Positions 8,416 through 16,280 of a DNA stretch of 64,000 bases are shown here, one piece after another. The translations under genes were made by a program, and so were the position numbers. The stretch is from Cyanobacteria bacterium REEB67 (GTDB lineage: Bacteria; Cyanobacteriota; Vampirovibrionia; Obscuribacterales; Obscuribacteraceae): contig JAGXAB010000018.1 in the NCBI GenBank assembly GCA_018971775.1, positions 22,012 through 86,011 of the forward strand. The letters are read 5' to 3'. The notes beneath the pieces were generated by a model, which was not told the DNA's origin, did not search any database, and was given only the letters and a program-made list of their open reading frames with translations. The stretch's first letter is position 1; each line of letters starts with the position of its first letter.

Positions 8416-9189
8416 TTACACCTTAAAACTATAGGTCTTACCGGGTTCGCGCTCCAGGTCAGGCGGATAGCTGGCCCGCTTGTCGGCAAAATACTTCTCG
8501 CGATGATCGCCTTCACTGGCGCGGTTATAGGTCAGATAGAGATTGCGCCTTTGTTTATCAGTCAAATTAGGCTTGGACTGGTGTGGTACGAAGCAATCGA
8601 AAAAGGCGACGTCGCCGGGCGCCATCGGATATTTTACAAACTCTACTCCTGCCAGTTGTTCATCGGTAAGAGGCTTCCAGCGCTGACCAATCAAACCGCG
8701 GGTGTGATGACCGGAGGAAAGCTCGAGGCAGCCATTTGCCTCGTTGCTGTCGTCGATCGTGACCAGCACCGAAATAAAGTATTTGCAGTAATCATCCCAG
8801 CCGGGCTGGATATCTTGATGCGCCTCAAAGCCACCAGCGCCGGGCAACTTGAAATTGATTTTTTCCTTGAAGAGGATAGCTGGCTCACCAAGTAGTTGAG
8901 CCACACAATCAATCATCTTAGGAGCGAGAACGAGTGCTTTCAGGTCGTCCTGGTAATCGACAAATTTTTCGATACGTGAAAGAATACGGCCGCCGCCTTT
9001 AATCAAACTATCTTCGAAATAAGACATCTGCTTACCGGTCTCGGAAGCCCTCTCGACGAGCTGATCGATACCGCGCGAAAGCCGCTCCACTTCGACCGTA
9101 TCGTACATTTGGCGGATGACGACAAAACCATCGCGCTGGAAGTCCTGAATTTGAGTCTTATTGAGAGGGCCAGCCTTCATACAATCCAT
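8416..9189 (-). CDS. PhyH-family Fe(II)/2-oxoglutarate dioxygenase
   Basis: A 257-residue oxygenase of the phytanoyl-CoA dioxygenase family. The iron triad is visible as HxD at 124/126 (FEAHQDIQPG) and a distal His at 203 (FVPHQSKPN). The 2-oxoglutarate-binding Arg is at 214 or 215. It lies 47 bases upstream of the aminotransferase fusion on the same strand, so it is probably the first gene of that transcript. PhyH-family enzymes hydroxylate AEP in PhnY-type catabolism and tailor phosphonates in biosynthesis, so hydroxylation of AEP or a derivative is the best guess. A lipid substrate is possible. The second Met (residue 4) is an equally good start. Confidence 0.85.
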   Translation of the reverse strand: MDCMKAGPLNKTQIQDFQRDGFVVIRQMYDTVEVERLSRGIDQLVERASETGKQMSYFEDSLIKGGGRILSRIEKFVDYQDDLKALVLAPKMIDCVAQLLGEPAILFKEKINFKLPGAGGFEAHQDIQPGWDDYCKYFISVLVTIDDSNEANGCLELSSGHHTRGLIGQRWKPLTDEQLAGVEFVKYPMAPGDVAFFDCFVPHQSKPNLTDKQRRNLYLTYNRASEGDHREKYFADKRASYPPDLEREPGKTYSFKV

Positions 9190-9238
9190 ACCCTTGCGCT
9201 AGGCGGTTGGGGAGCGTTTGTCTTTACGCCACTATTTA

Positions 9239-10705
9239 TCACACCAGCAATTCTTTGACCAGCTCATAGAGCTCGGTGCCGTGAGAACCTTTGACCATTA
9301 CGCAGCAATCTTCACGCATCAGCTGCTTCAATGTTTCCCGTGCTTCCCTTCGATCGTTGAGGGACAAAATCTCAAACTTCGCACCATTTGCACCACCGGC
9401 GATGCGAGCCGCCTGCGAGCCGACTGTCATCAACATCGATATCGGTTTGTCCTTGAGCCATTGACCGAGATCATCATGAAGACTATCGCTGAAATCGCCA
9501 AGCTCGAGCATTTCACCGAGGACGACGATCTTGCTGGCCTGGGGGAAAGCTTCACGGCTGAGGATGGCCTCAACGGCGCAGCGCACAGAGTCGGGATTGC
9601 TGTTATAAGATTCATCGATCAAGAGAGCACCGGAAGTGGTGCCGACGGCATTGCCGCGTCCTTCTACGGCGCGCCAGGTTTCGAGGCCGCGAGCGACCTC
9701 TGTCGGCGTCAATCCGGCACAGAGAGCGGCTTGCACCGCACACCAGGCGTCTTGTAAAAGAACGCTGCCGTGGGCGTGTACTTTGTACGGTATGGATTCG
9801 AGACCGGCGGCGTCGCAATATGTAAAGGTCGTGCTGGTCGCATCGGCCGCTACTATCTTAAAACTGGCCTGGGGAAAGGCCATAATTTTACCTTCCAGGC
9901 CCTCGCCCAGCCCGTTATCGATATAGGTCCGGTGGGCCTCGCTGACCAGCAAACCATCGGCTTGGCCGAGTATAGCCACGCCTTTTTTGCGATCCAGATA
10001 CGGCAGGAGTTCGCATTTTGCTTTAGCAATATTTTCCCGGGAACCGAGCAATTCGATGTGAGCCACCCCGACACAGGTGATGATGCCGATATCAGGCCTG
10101 GCGCAAGCTGCCAGCTCGGCTATTTGGCCAAGACCGCGCATGCCCATCTCGAGTACCAGTACTTCAGTATCGAGGGGCATTGAAAGGATGGTTTTCGGTA
10201 CGCCGATTTCGTTATTTTCATTGAGCGCCGACTTGTGCAGACGGCGGGCCTGTCCAAAAACGGCGGCACACATCTCCTTGGTGGTCGTCTTGCCGGAGGA
10301 GCCGGTCACTGCCACCACCACCGGTTTTACCCACTGGCGATAATGCGTCGCTAATTGCTGGTATGCAAGCAGACTGTCGGGAACGGCAATGACAAAAAAT
10401 GTCGCGGCCCGCACGTCTTCTTCCATGTATTTTTGCAGAGAAGCAAGTACGGACGATGCCTGAGCGGAGCTGATAATCGCTCCGGAAGCACCGGCCAGTG
10501 CAGCGTCTTTGACAAAGTCGTGACCGTCGAAACGCTCACCCTTGATGGCCAGATAGACAAGGCCGGCCTGGGCCTGGCGCGAATCGGTGCAAATCTCGTA
10601 GCTCGAGCTGAGTGATGTGTTTTGACTCGTGCAGCTCAGATCGCCGCTCACCAGAGTAGCGTTTGGTAAATCGGTCAGCTCATCGCGGGAGAAAAATGCG
10701 GCCAT
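9239..10705 (-). CDS. murF: UDP-N-acetylmuramoyl-tripeptide--D-alanyl-D-alanine ligase
   Basis: Adds D-Ala-D-Ala to the UDP-MurNAc-tripeptide in the last cytoplasmic step of peptidoglycan precursor synthesis. It has 488 residues. The N-terminal UDP-substrate domain contains the DSRQAQAGLVYLAIKG segment. The ATP P-loop VTGSSGKTTTK is at about 133-143, followed by the Mur ligase central signature (ALNENNEIGVP, EMGMRGLGQI) and a C-terminal domain with DESYNSNPDSV. The length is slightly above the usual 450-460. It stands apart from other mur genes here, 50 bases upstream of the phyH-family gene's start on the same strand. Confidence 0.95.
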   Translation of the reverse strand: MAAFFSRDELTDLPNATLVSGDLSCTSQNTSLSSSYEICTDSRQAQAGLVYLAIKGERFDGHDFVKDAALAGASGAIISSAQASSVLASLQKYMEEDVRAATFFVIAVPDSLLAYQQLATHYRQWVKPVVVAVTGSSGKTTTKEMCAAVFGQARRLHKSALNENNEIGVPKTILSMPLDTEVLVLEMGMRGLGQIAELAACARPDIGIITCVGVAHIELLGSRENIAKAKCELLPYLDRKKGVAILGQADGLLVSEAHRTYIDNGLGEGLEGKIMAFPQASFKIVAADATSTTFTYCDAAGLESIPYKVHAHGSVLLQDAWCAVQAALCAGLTPTEVARGLETWRAVEGRGNAVGTTSGALLIDESYNSNPDSVRCAVEAILSREAFPQASKIVVLGEMLELGDFSDSLHDDLGQWLKDKPISMLMTVGSQAARIAGGANGAKFEILSLNDRREARETLKQLMREDCCVMVKGSHGTELYELVKELLV

Positions 10706-10773
10706 ACTTTTCTAATCTAATGCCAGTGCCAGTGCCTGTGAATACAATTATTGTACGGGGTCGATAGTGAGAA

Positions 10774-12072
10774 TCAGTCTTTTTTGAGCTTGGACCAGAT
10801 ATTACCGAGGAAGCCGGCTTTCCTGCCGTTGTCATCATTGCTCGGCGGTGATGTGGATGTGATGGCCGCCGCTTCCGGGGGCAGATCCTTCAAGACTTCG
10901 TGCAATTCGGAGCCGGTACGAGCGCACATTTTAAGAGCGGTGGCGCACTGGCTCTGCTTGAGCATGCCTTCCGCCACCAGGGACTGACCCTGAAGAGCTG
11001 CGGCAATGAGCTTCTTACTGACCATTTCTTTAGTTAAGATCACTTCGGCGATTGACACATTGAGCTGCCTTCCGAGCGATTGAGCCCGGTTGAAATCATC
11101 GCCGGTGAGGACACCGGATTGCATGAGCAATTCGAGGACGGTGTTGACCTTTTCTACTTCATCCTGACGCGATGAGCGCTCTTCCATGACGGCATCGATA
11201 GTGATACCGCGCGAATGTGCCTGACGCAAAATTTCGGCCGCTTGCAGGCCGCTCAGTTGACCCTCATTGACCATATTTTGCAGACGAAGACTTTCGTCCA
11301 CTACGGTAGCCGGCACCATGCCTGATTGGATAAAGACTTCGCCGATTTTTTGATTTTCGGCCAGGCCGATTTCAATCGCCGAAATTTTATCGCCTTCGGT
11401 GACGATGCCAGCCTGGGTGAGCAAATCGCCAAACTTGATATTGTCCCGGCCAAGCGGCCGAAAAGCACCGGTGTCGAAGAGCGATTGCTCGAGACTGGTT
11501 TGTTTTTTAGAAACGTTTTTGAGACTGTTGATCGCCTGCTCGAAAGTAATCTTGCCGTCGCGAATCAGAACCTGGGCGGTGAGCGCCGATTGCAACAGAG
11601 TCGAGGTGAGGGCGCGGTTCAAAACAAGACAGCGTCCAAGCGGGAGACTATTTTCCTGGCTCTGCCAGATAGCCTGCTCGAGGATGGTGCGCTCGACAAG
11701 ACCGGCTGCGACCAGGAGTTCGCCAAGCTCGCCGGCATTGTGATTTTCGATCACTTCCGGCGGCGTCCAGCCAAGGCGTTTAAAAGCCTCGTCGAGGGCA
11801 ATCTTGCCTTTGATCGACACGTTTATCGCTTTGATGCCGAATTCGTTTGAGATGGCACCCTGGCGAATCAATTGCTGCACGGAAATCGCTGCGTCAAGGT
11901 CGCGTTCGGAGAGTTCACCGATACTCATCAGCACTCGACCAAGCGGTGTCTGCGAGTTTTTGGATACTTTGAGCGCTTCCAAAAGAACTTCCTGACGGAT
12001 GACATTAGCAGCCACCAGTAGTTCGCCTATTCTTTTCGGTCCTTGCCGTCTACCTGTTATTTCCATCGCCAC
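10774..12072 (-). CDS. Four-repeat protein resembling type II/IV secretion ATPase N-terminal domains
   Basis: A 432-residue soluble protein built from four degenerate repeats of about 100 residues. They begin near residues 15, 116, 214 and 312 with (I/L/F)G(E/D)LL-x-(A/Q)-(A/S)-G/N. Each has a helical block ending in (P)LG(R/E)-(V/C)-(L/F), then a second helical block with L-I-(R)-x-G. The pattern recalls the GspE/PilB N-terminal domain, but no ATPase domain is present. The C-terminus ends in a polar tail (SPPSNDDNGRK). It lies 68 bases upstream of murF on the same strand. Function is unknown; a scaffold or ligand-binding role is conjecture. Confidence 0.8.
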   Translation of the reverse strand: MAMEITGRRQGPKRIGELLVAANVIRQEVLLEALKVSKNSQTPLGRVLMSIGELSERDLDAAISVQQLIRQGAISNEFGIKAINVSIKGKIALDEAFKRLGWTPPEVIENHNAGELGELLVAAGLVERTILEQAIWQSQENSLPLGRCLVLNRALTSTLLQSALTAQVLIRDGKITFEQAINSLKNVSKKQTSLEQSLFDTGAFRPLGRDNIKFGDLLTQAGIVTEGDKISAIEIGLAENQKIGEVFIQSGMVPATVVDESLRLQNMVNEGQLSGLQAAEILRQAHSRGITIDAVMEERSSRQDEVEKVNTVLELLMQSGVLTGDDFNRAQSLGRQLNVSIAEVILTKEMVSKKLIAAALQGQSLVAEGMLKQSQCATALKMCARTGSELHEVLKDLPPEAAAITSTSPPSNDDNGRKAGFLGNIWSKLKKD

Positions 12073-12394
12073 TTTCTGACAGTTATCAATTTAGTGCTGT
12101 TAGCCTTTTTGACACATATGCAGGACCGGGCCCGAGCGGCTCGATCTACATGCCTAGTCTAGCAATTCATACCCACTAATATCGCTGTTCACTCGTTCCT
12201 TGCGAAGCAACTCTAACAATTAACTGACCACAAACCTCAAGTCACAGCGGATTTGAGACCTTTGGCCAGCAAAGCGACAAGCAAGCGCTACCAATAGAAA
12301 TGCACCTGACCCTTATTACAGGAATCAGGTGCATGCCTTTAGCCAAGTTATTTCGTCTTCTAAGTCACGGTGGGCACAGGAGTGCTTCTAGAGC
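12073..12394. other. Intergenic region without a gene
   Basis: 322 bases between the four-repeat protein's start and the end of the glycine-zipper array. It holds the terminator-like hairpin at 12301-12333 and presumably the promoter of the repeat protein. I see no convincing open frame or RNA gene. Confidence 0.6.
12301..12333 (-). terminator. Probable terminator of the glycine-zipper array
   Basis: Perfect 9-base stem (TGCACCTGA/TCAGGTGCA) with a 15-base loop, 62 bases beyond the stop of the last array gene. Read on the minus strand it is followed by TTTCT, a weak T tract, so the call is moderate. Confidence 0.5.
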
Positions 12395-12844
12395 TTAGTA
12401 GTTGTCGTCGTAAGGAACAACGAAACCTTTACCCTGGAAGAGCATACTGTGGCTGCCGGAGTGAGGGCTGGGATAGCCGATGAAACCGTGCTTAATACCA
12501 TAGCCGGCGCCGTGGAGAACGCCATAAGCGCTACCCGCGACAAGACCGGTTGGTCCACCGACGACGCCGCCGGCAACCATTTCATAAACGCCATCTTCTT
12601 TACCGAGGTTGCGAGCAACCATTTTGGTACCACCGATCGCACCCTTGATGCCATCGGAGAAAGCGGCGGTCGGTACATCCCAGGCGGTTGTGACGGCCAT
12701 TGAGACCAATCTGACCGGGAAGTACCACATTTCGTAAACTACCCGAGCTGATTCTGGACGCTCAGGATAGGCCATAGAAGGAGCTGCAAAACTCGCAACG
12801 AGTCCGGCGGCAGCCAAAAGGCCTGTAAGAAATTTCTTTTGCAT
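12395..12844 (-). CDS. Secreted glycine-zipper protein, array member 1 (last in transcript)
   Basis: 149 residues from the ATG at 12844 (MQKKFLTG). That start matches the MxKK openings of its neighbours; an ATG four codons upstream is possible. The signal peptide ends near PSMA-YPE. The middle part has an aromatic segment (VYEMWYFPVRLVSM). The second half is a long glycine zipper: from GGVVGG onwards a glycine recurs every fourth residue about eight times, through SAYG, VLHG and IKHG. Unlike its three paralogues it replaces the terminal PFSxxSF-EE block with a proline/serine stretch ending in YDDNY. The family is unknown to me. Glycine zippers pack membrane helices or form oligomers and pores. 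Confidence 0.8.
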   Translation of the reverse strand: MQKKFLTGLLAAAGLVASFAAPSMAYPERPESARVVYEMWYFPVRLVSMAVTTAWDVPTAAFSDGIKGAIGGTKMVARNLGKEDGVYEMVAGGVVGGPTGLVAGSAYGVLHGAGYGIKHGFIGYPSPHSGSHSMLFQGKGFVVPYDDNY

Positions 12845-12886
12845 TATCCTCACCATTTCTACTGGGAAAGTCCCGAGATCAAACTA

Positions 12887-13291
12887 TTATTTCTCTTCCA
12901 TTGTGATGAAAGACCAACGGCTGAAAGGATGATCCCAGCCTTTTTTGAAGCCATGCACGAAGCCGTGGCGAACACCGATGGTGCTGCCGACTACGATACC
13001 GGATGATGCGCCGATCGGAACAGCAGCTACGCGCTGGCCCCAGCCTTTTTCATCACCGAATTTTCCAGCGACATGATTTTCGCCTTTGAGGCCGCCATGG
13101 TAACCGTTATCGATTGGGCCGCTGACGACGCCACTGAAAACTGCGCCACTGAGGGCTCCGACTGTGCGGAAGGGAGCTTGCAAAACCCAGTTTACCGGTT
13201 TAGCTTCATAGTCAAGAGCGACTGCCGGAGCTACTGCCGATACTAAAAGAGTTGCGGACAACATGAGTTGACCTAGAATTTTTTTTGTCAT
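12887..13291 (-). CDS. Secreted glycine-zipper protein, array member 2
   Basis: 134 residues from the ATG at 13291 (MTKKILGQ), preceded by GGTGGG; the open frame extends 21 codons further but without a ribosome site. The signal peptide ends near APAVA-LDY. After a Gly/Ser-rich hydrophobic middle comes FGDEKGWGQRVA, shared with member 3. A period-4 glycine zipper of seven glycines follows (GASSG, IVVG, STIG, VRHG, FVHG, FKKG), then WDHPFSRWSFITMEEK. It shares the C-terminal PFS-x2-(S/A)F-x3-EE motif with members 3 and 4. Function is unknown. Confidence 0.82.
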   Translation of the reverse strand: MTKKILGQLMLSATLLVSAVAPAVALDYEAKPVNWVLQAPFRTVGALSGAVFSGVVSGPIDNGYHGGLKGENHVAGKFGDEKGWGQRVAAVPIGASSGIVVGSTIGVRHGFVHGFKKGWDHPFSRWSFITMEEK

Positions 13292-13318
13292 TTGACCCAC
13301 CGTTATTAAATGGAGTAT

Positions 13319-13348
13319 GCCCGGCATCACTTGGCTAGGATGCCGGGC
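13319..13348 (-). repeat. Perfect hairpin between array members 3 and 2
   Basis: Inverted repeat with 10-base arms (GCCCGGCATC/GATGCCGGGC) and a 10-base loop, 15 bases after the stop of member 3 and 28 before the start of member 2. No T tract follows, so it is more likely an mRNA-stabilising or processing structure than a terminator. Confidence 0.75.
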
Positions 13349-13362
13349 CCACACACTTACTA

Positions 13363-13740
13363 TTACTTCTCTTCAGTAACCATGAAAGAGTCCATGCTGA
13401 AAGGTTTTTCCCAGCCGGTTTTGACACCGTGGGTAAGACCATCAACGGCGCCGTAGGGGATGCCCCAGACCATGCCGAAGGGCCAGCCGAGGACAAATCC
13501 GGCTACGTTCTGACCAAAGCCTTTTTCATCGCCAAAGCTTCTAGCCAGGCAACGTTGGGCATGGTGAGGACAACGCCAGAGTGAATCTACGATGATGCCT
13601 TCGGGAGTATCGATGATACCGGCAGTCAGTGAACCAGCAGCGCTAGCAACGCCGCCGAGAACGCCATCAGCCATCGAAGGCAAAACAAAACCGAGGCTCA
13701 TAACCGCGGCTGATACTAATGCTAATGCTTTGTTTTTCAT
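13363..13740 (-). CDS. Secreted glycine-zipper protein, array member 3
   Basis: 125 residues. The signal peptide ends near LPSMA-DGV. A Gly/Ala-rich hydrophobic segment (GVASAAGSLTAGIID) follows, then a cysteine-containing part (WRCPHHAQRCLARS), a possible disulphide pair. Next come FGDEKGFGQNVAG and a strict period-4 glycine zipper (PFGMVWG, IPYG, AVDG, LTHG, VKTG), ending WEKPFSMDSFMVTEEK. It is close to members 2 and 4 in the last 60 residues and divergent in the first half, suggesting tandem duplication with divergence of the N-terminal mature part. Function is unknown. Confidence 0.82.
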   Translation of the reverse strand: MKNKALALVSAAVMSLGFVLPSMADGVLGGVASAAGSLTAGIIDTPEGIIVDSLWRCPHHAQRCLARSFGDEKGFGQNVAGFVLGWPFGMVWGIPYGAVDGLTHGVKTGWEKPFSMDSFMVTEEK

Positions 13741-13764
13741 TTACCTACCACCTGGACGGACTAT

Positions 13765-13790
13765 GAGGATGGTTCCCAAGAACCATCCTC
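13765..13790 (-). repeat. Perfect hairpin between array members 4 and 3
   Basis: Inverted repeat with 10-base arms (GAGGATGGTT/AACCATCCTC) and a 6-base loop, in the 112-base gap between members 4 and 3. No T tract is present on either side. It is comparable in size and position to the hairpin at 13319-13348. Confidence 0.75.
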
Positions 13791-13852
13791 GTCAATTCCA
13801 ACTTTTATCTAATTCCGATTTTCATTATCTTTCAAATGTTCCTAGTTAATTC

Positions 13853-14239
13853 CTATTCTTCTTTGAAAGTGAAAGCGTCTTTGCTGAACGGTTTTTCGAA
13901 GCCAGTTTTGGCACCGTGCCAACCACCGTCGAACAGACCGTAGGCGCTACCGCCGACGATACCGAACGGAGCAGCGAACACACCTGGCCACCAGGCGTAA
14001 GGACCGTCTTGTTTGCTGACTTTCTCAGCCATCCACTGGGTGGACTTGATGCAACCACGGTTACCGTCTCTGACGGCACCCAGGGGTACTCCGACGACAA
14101 ATCCTACAGTCGAGCCAACAACTTTAGCTGGGAAAAGACAAATAGTCTTAAATGTGTCGTCATCCGCATACGAAGGAGCGACCATTGTGCCAACCAGAAT
14201 CGAGGCTAGTGTGAAAGAGGACGCTATTTTTTTCAGCAT
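13853..14239 (-). CDS. Secreted glycine-zipper protein, array member 4 (first in transcript)
   Basis: 128 residues from the ATG at 14239 (MLKKIASS), with GGAG six bases upstream; an upstream ATG four codons earlier is less well placed. The signal peptide ends near APSYA-DDD. The mature part starts with FKTICLFPAKVVGSTVGFVVGVPLGAVRDG, itself a first glycine-zipper helix (the GSTVG, GVPLG spacing). A charged segment follows, then the second zipper (PFGIVGG, SAYG, LFDG, GWHG, AKTG), ending FEKPFSKDAFTFKEE. The two Cys (one in each half of the N-terminal part) are not conserved in member 2. Function is unknown. Confidence 0.82.
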   Translation of the reverse strand: MLKKIASSFTLASILVGTMVAPSYADDDTFKTICLFPAKVVGSTVGFVVGVPLGAVRDGNRGCIKSTQWMAEKVSKQDGPYAWWPGVFAAPFGIVGGSAYGLFDGGWHGAKTGFEKPFSKDAFTFKEE

Positions 14240-14791
14240 GCAAATCTCCAACTCTTAGCAATCGTGTTTGAGGAAATCATTTTTGAATGATTCAACCCAT
14301 TCCTGAACCAACACGGCCCAGAACCAATCCCCATTTTACTGAAATATTCCCGGAGGTCCATATTTAATGCGTCTGAATTTTCGCGGCCTAAAGATAAGAC
14401 ATGGCAATAGCTAGCGTCTCGGGCTAAAAATACGCTTGTAAAAATTGTGTTGGATAAATAACACTTTTCAAGCGGTATATCAGTTGGTGCGGGCTCTTTA
14501 CCACTCTTTCAATATAGCAATAATCAAGTGGCTGGCCGCTTTCAGCCACCAGAAAAAAGTTTTGATGACACCACGGGCGATTCCAAGTGGGCACGGGAAC
14601 TTACTGACAAGCGGTCAAAAAAAGAATCAAAATTCATCTCTTTAGAACCCTAAAGTACTCAGCAAGAACAATGAAATTGATAAATCAAGCGACAAAAAAG
14701 TCACTGGAAGGGATTTTTGCGCCACCACTTTTAGTATCGTGTCGCCATGCTCAGTTTATCGAAGGGCCAAAGGCAACTTCAACTTACATAA
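14240..14791. other. Intergenic region upstream of the glycine-zipper array
   Basis: 552 bases, A/T-richer than its surroundings. It contains the leader hairpin at 14275-14292 and should contain the array promoter. Only short frames with unlikely composition are present (for example about 66 codons from 14445 on the plus strand), and none looks like a real gene. Confidence 0.55.
14275..14292 (-). promoter_or_regulatory. Leader hairpin of the glycine-zipper array
   Basis: Perfect 7-base A/T-rich inverted repeat (AATCATT/AATGATT) with a 4-base loop, 36 bases upstream of the first array gene. It could be a 5' leader stem or an operator for a dimeric regulator. The sequence alone does not decide. 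Confidence 0.45.
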
Positions 14792-16138
14792 TTAGGCGCG
14801 AAAAGCGACGCCGGTATGCTCGGTGCGGTGCCATTTCGAGACCTGGCGTCCGAAGAGGATCTTGGAAATCGAAAAGGTAATCACCGGCACCCAATGCGCA
14901 TAGATGTAAGCAGTGACCAGGAAGGACTCGCAGAAGGCTCTCGGGAATGAGACCTGATCGCGGTAAAACTTACGAGCAATCATTTCATTGACTTGAGTGG
15001 TGAGGAAAATGCCCATCGCGACAATGGCCAGAAATTTGCCGTAGGTCGGCACGCCGGTGAGCAAGTGCACCACCTCTGATGTCACTTCCAGGAGCATCAA
15101 GGCCGGTACCAGAAAATAAACGGTAAAAACGAGAGTATCAAGCCGTTCGACCAGGGAAAGACGGGTCGGTGAATTGAGTGGGAAAATATAGTCGAGATAG
15201 CGGCGCATACTGCCTTCCGCCCAGCGGCGGCGCTGTCGGATCAAACCTTTGAGATTGCCGACCGCTTCTTCCCAGACGACTGCCTCCGGCGTAAAACGAA
15301 TATCCCAATTGTTGACCAGCAGGCGCATACTCAGATCGAGGTCATCCGTGATTGCCTTGTTGTTCCAGCCGCCGACATCAATCAGAGCCTGACGTTTCAC
15401 CAACTGACCATTACCGCGCAGCTCGACGGCACCGCCGATGAGGTCACGCGAGACCTGGAAATATGTATCCATCGCGTACTCGGAATCCTGACAGTGCACA
15501 AAGAAGCCGGTCTGATGTTCGAACATGCGCTTCTGCGCCTGCACGGCTCCAACAGTTTCCGGCTGCAGATGGGGCAAAGCCGTCTTTAAAAAGTCAGGCG
15601 CGACGTAAGCGTCGGCATCGAATACGGTGACGACATCACCTTTAGCCAGAGCGAGAGCCTCGTTGAGAGCGGCCGACTTACCCGGGCATGAGCCGGGTTT
15701 ACGATTGATCACTCGCAGATTGGGAAATTCATCCTTGAGGCGATCGAGAATGGCGGGCATGCTGTCGGTCGAGCAATCGTCGATTACCCAGACCAGATAA
15801 TCGTCGTAGTCCATCTTAAAAAGATTGCGCACGGTTGTCTCGATGACGCGGCTTTCGTTTTTGGCAGAGATAAATATGTCTACCGCCGGATGCCAGTCAG
15901 CAGCATTAGTCGCCTGCTCGGCATCGAGGCAGTGCAAAAGCAGACCCTGGCGCCGACGTTTGTCCTGCGCCGAGTAGAGCCAGACGCTGTGGGCGGCCAT
16001 CATGCTAAGCGCCAGCGAAAGGAGTATCAGCACTTCCGGTCCGGTGACCAGGTGGTCAACTGCCTTCAGGGCCATCCAAACAACAACGATCAGAGCAAAA
16101 AGGACGATTCTGTTTCGCATATTTAAACTGAGATGCAC
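14792..16138 (-). CDS. Processive family 2 glycosyltransferase
   Basis: 448-residue membrane glycosyltransferase of the BcsA/PgaC/hyaluronan-synthase type, expected to build a beta-linked surface polysaccharide. Two N-terminal helices are followed by the GT-A domain. Visible in order are VDIFISAKNE, the DDCST aspartates, the metal-binding FDADAY, the acceptor-site TDDLDLS and the processivity-type motif RQRRRW. Four or so C-terminal helices follow. The likely start is ATG at 16138 or seven codons in (MRNRIV). It lies 142 bases downstream of the MFS gene on the same strand and has no partner exporter next to it. Confidence 0.87.
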   Translation of the reverse strand: MHLSLNMRNRIVLFALIVVVWMALKAVDHLVTGPEVLILLSLALSMMAAHSVWLYSAQDKRRRQGLLLHCLDAEQATNAADWHPAVDIFISAKNESRVIETTVRNLFKMDYDDYLVWVIDDCSTDSMPAILDRLKDEFPNLRVINRKPGSCPGKSAALNEALALAKGDVVTVFDADAYVAPDFLKTALPHLQPETVGAVQAQKRMFEHQTGFFVHCQDSEYAMDTYFQVSRDLIGGAVELRGNGQLVKRQALIDVGGWNNKAITDDLDLSMRLLVNNWDIRFTPEAVVWEEAVGNLKGLIRQRRRWAEGSMRRYLDYIFPLNSPTRLSLVERLDTLVFTVYFLVPALMLLEVTSEVVHLLTGVPTYGKFLAIVAMGIFLTTQVNEMIARKFYRDQVSFPRAFCESFLVTAYIYAHWVPVITFSISKILFGRQVSKWHRTEHTGVAFRA

Positions 16139-16280
16139 CCTTCTAAAGGAACGACAAATTCTCTGACACCTTATTCTCTATAAGAATGACGGTATATGGC
16201 AACCTTGGTCACATACCTGAGCAAATGTTTAGAATTCTCCGACATATTTTGGCCAGAGTACTTCTATTATCACCCAAAAA

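Noticed and set aside
14445..14645. 66-codon frame upstream of the zipper array
   Set aside because: No ribosome site and unusual composition.
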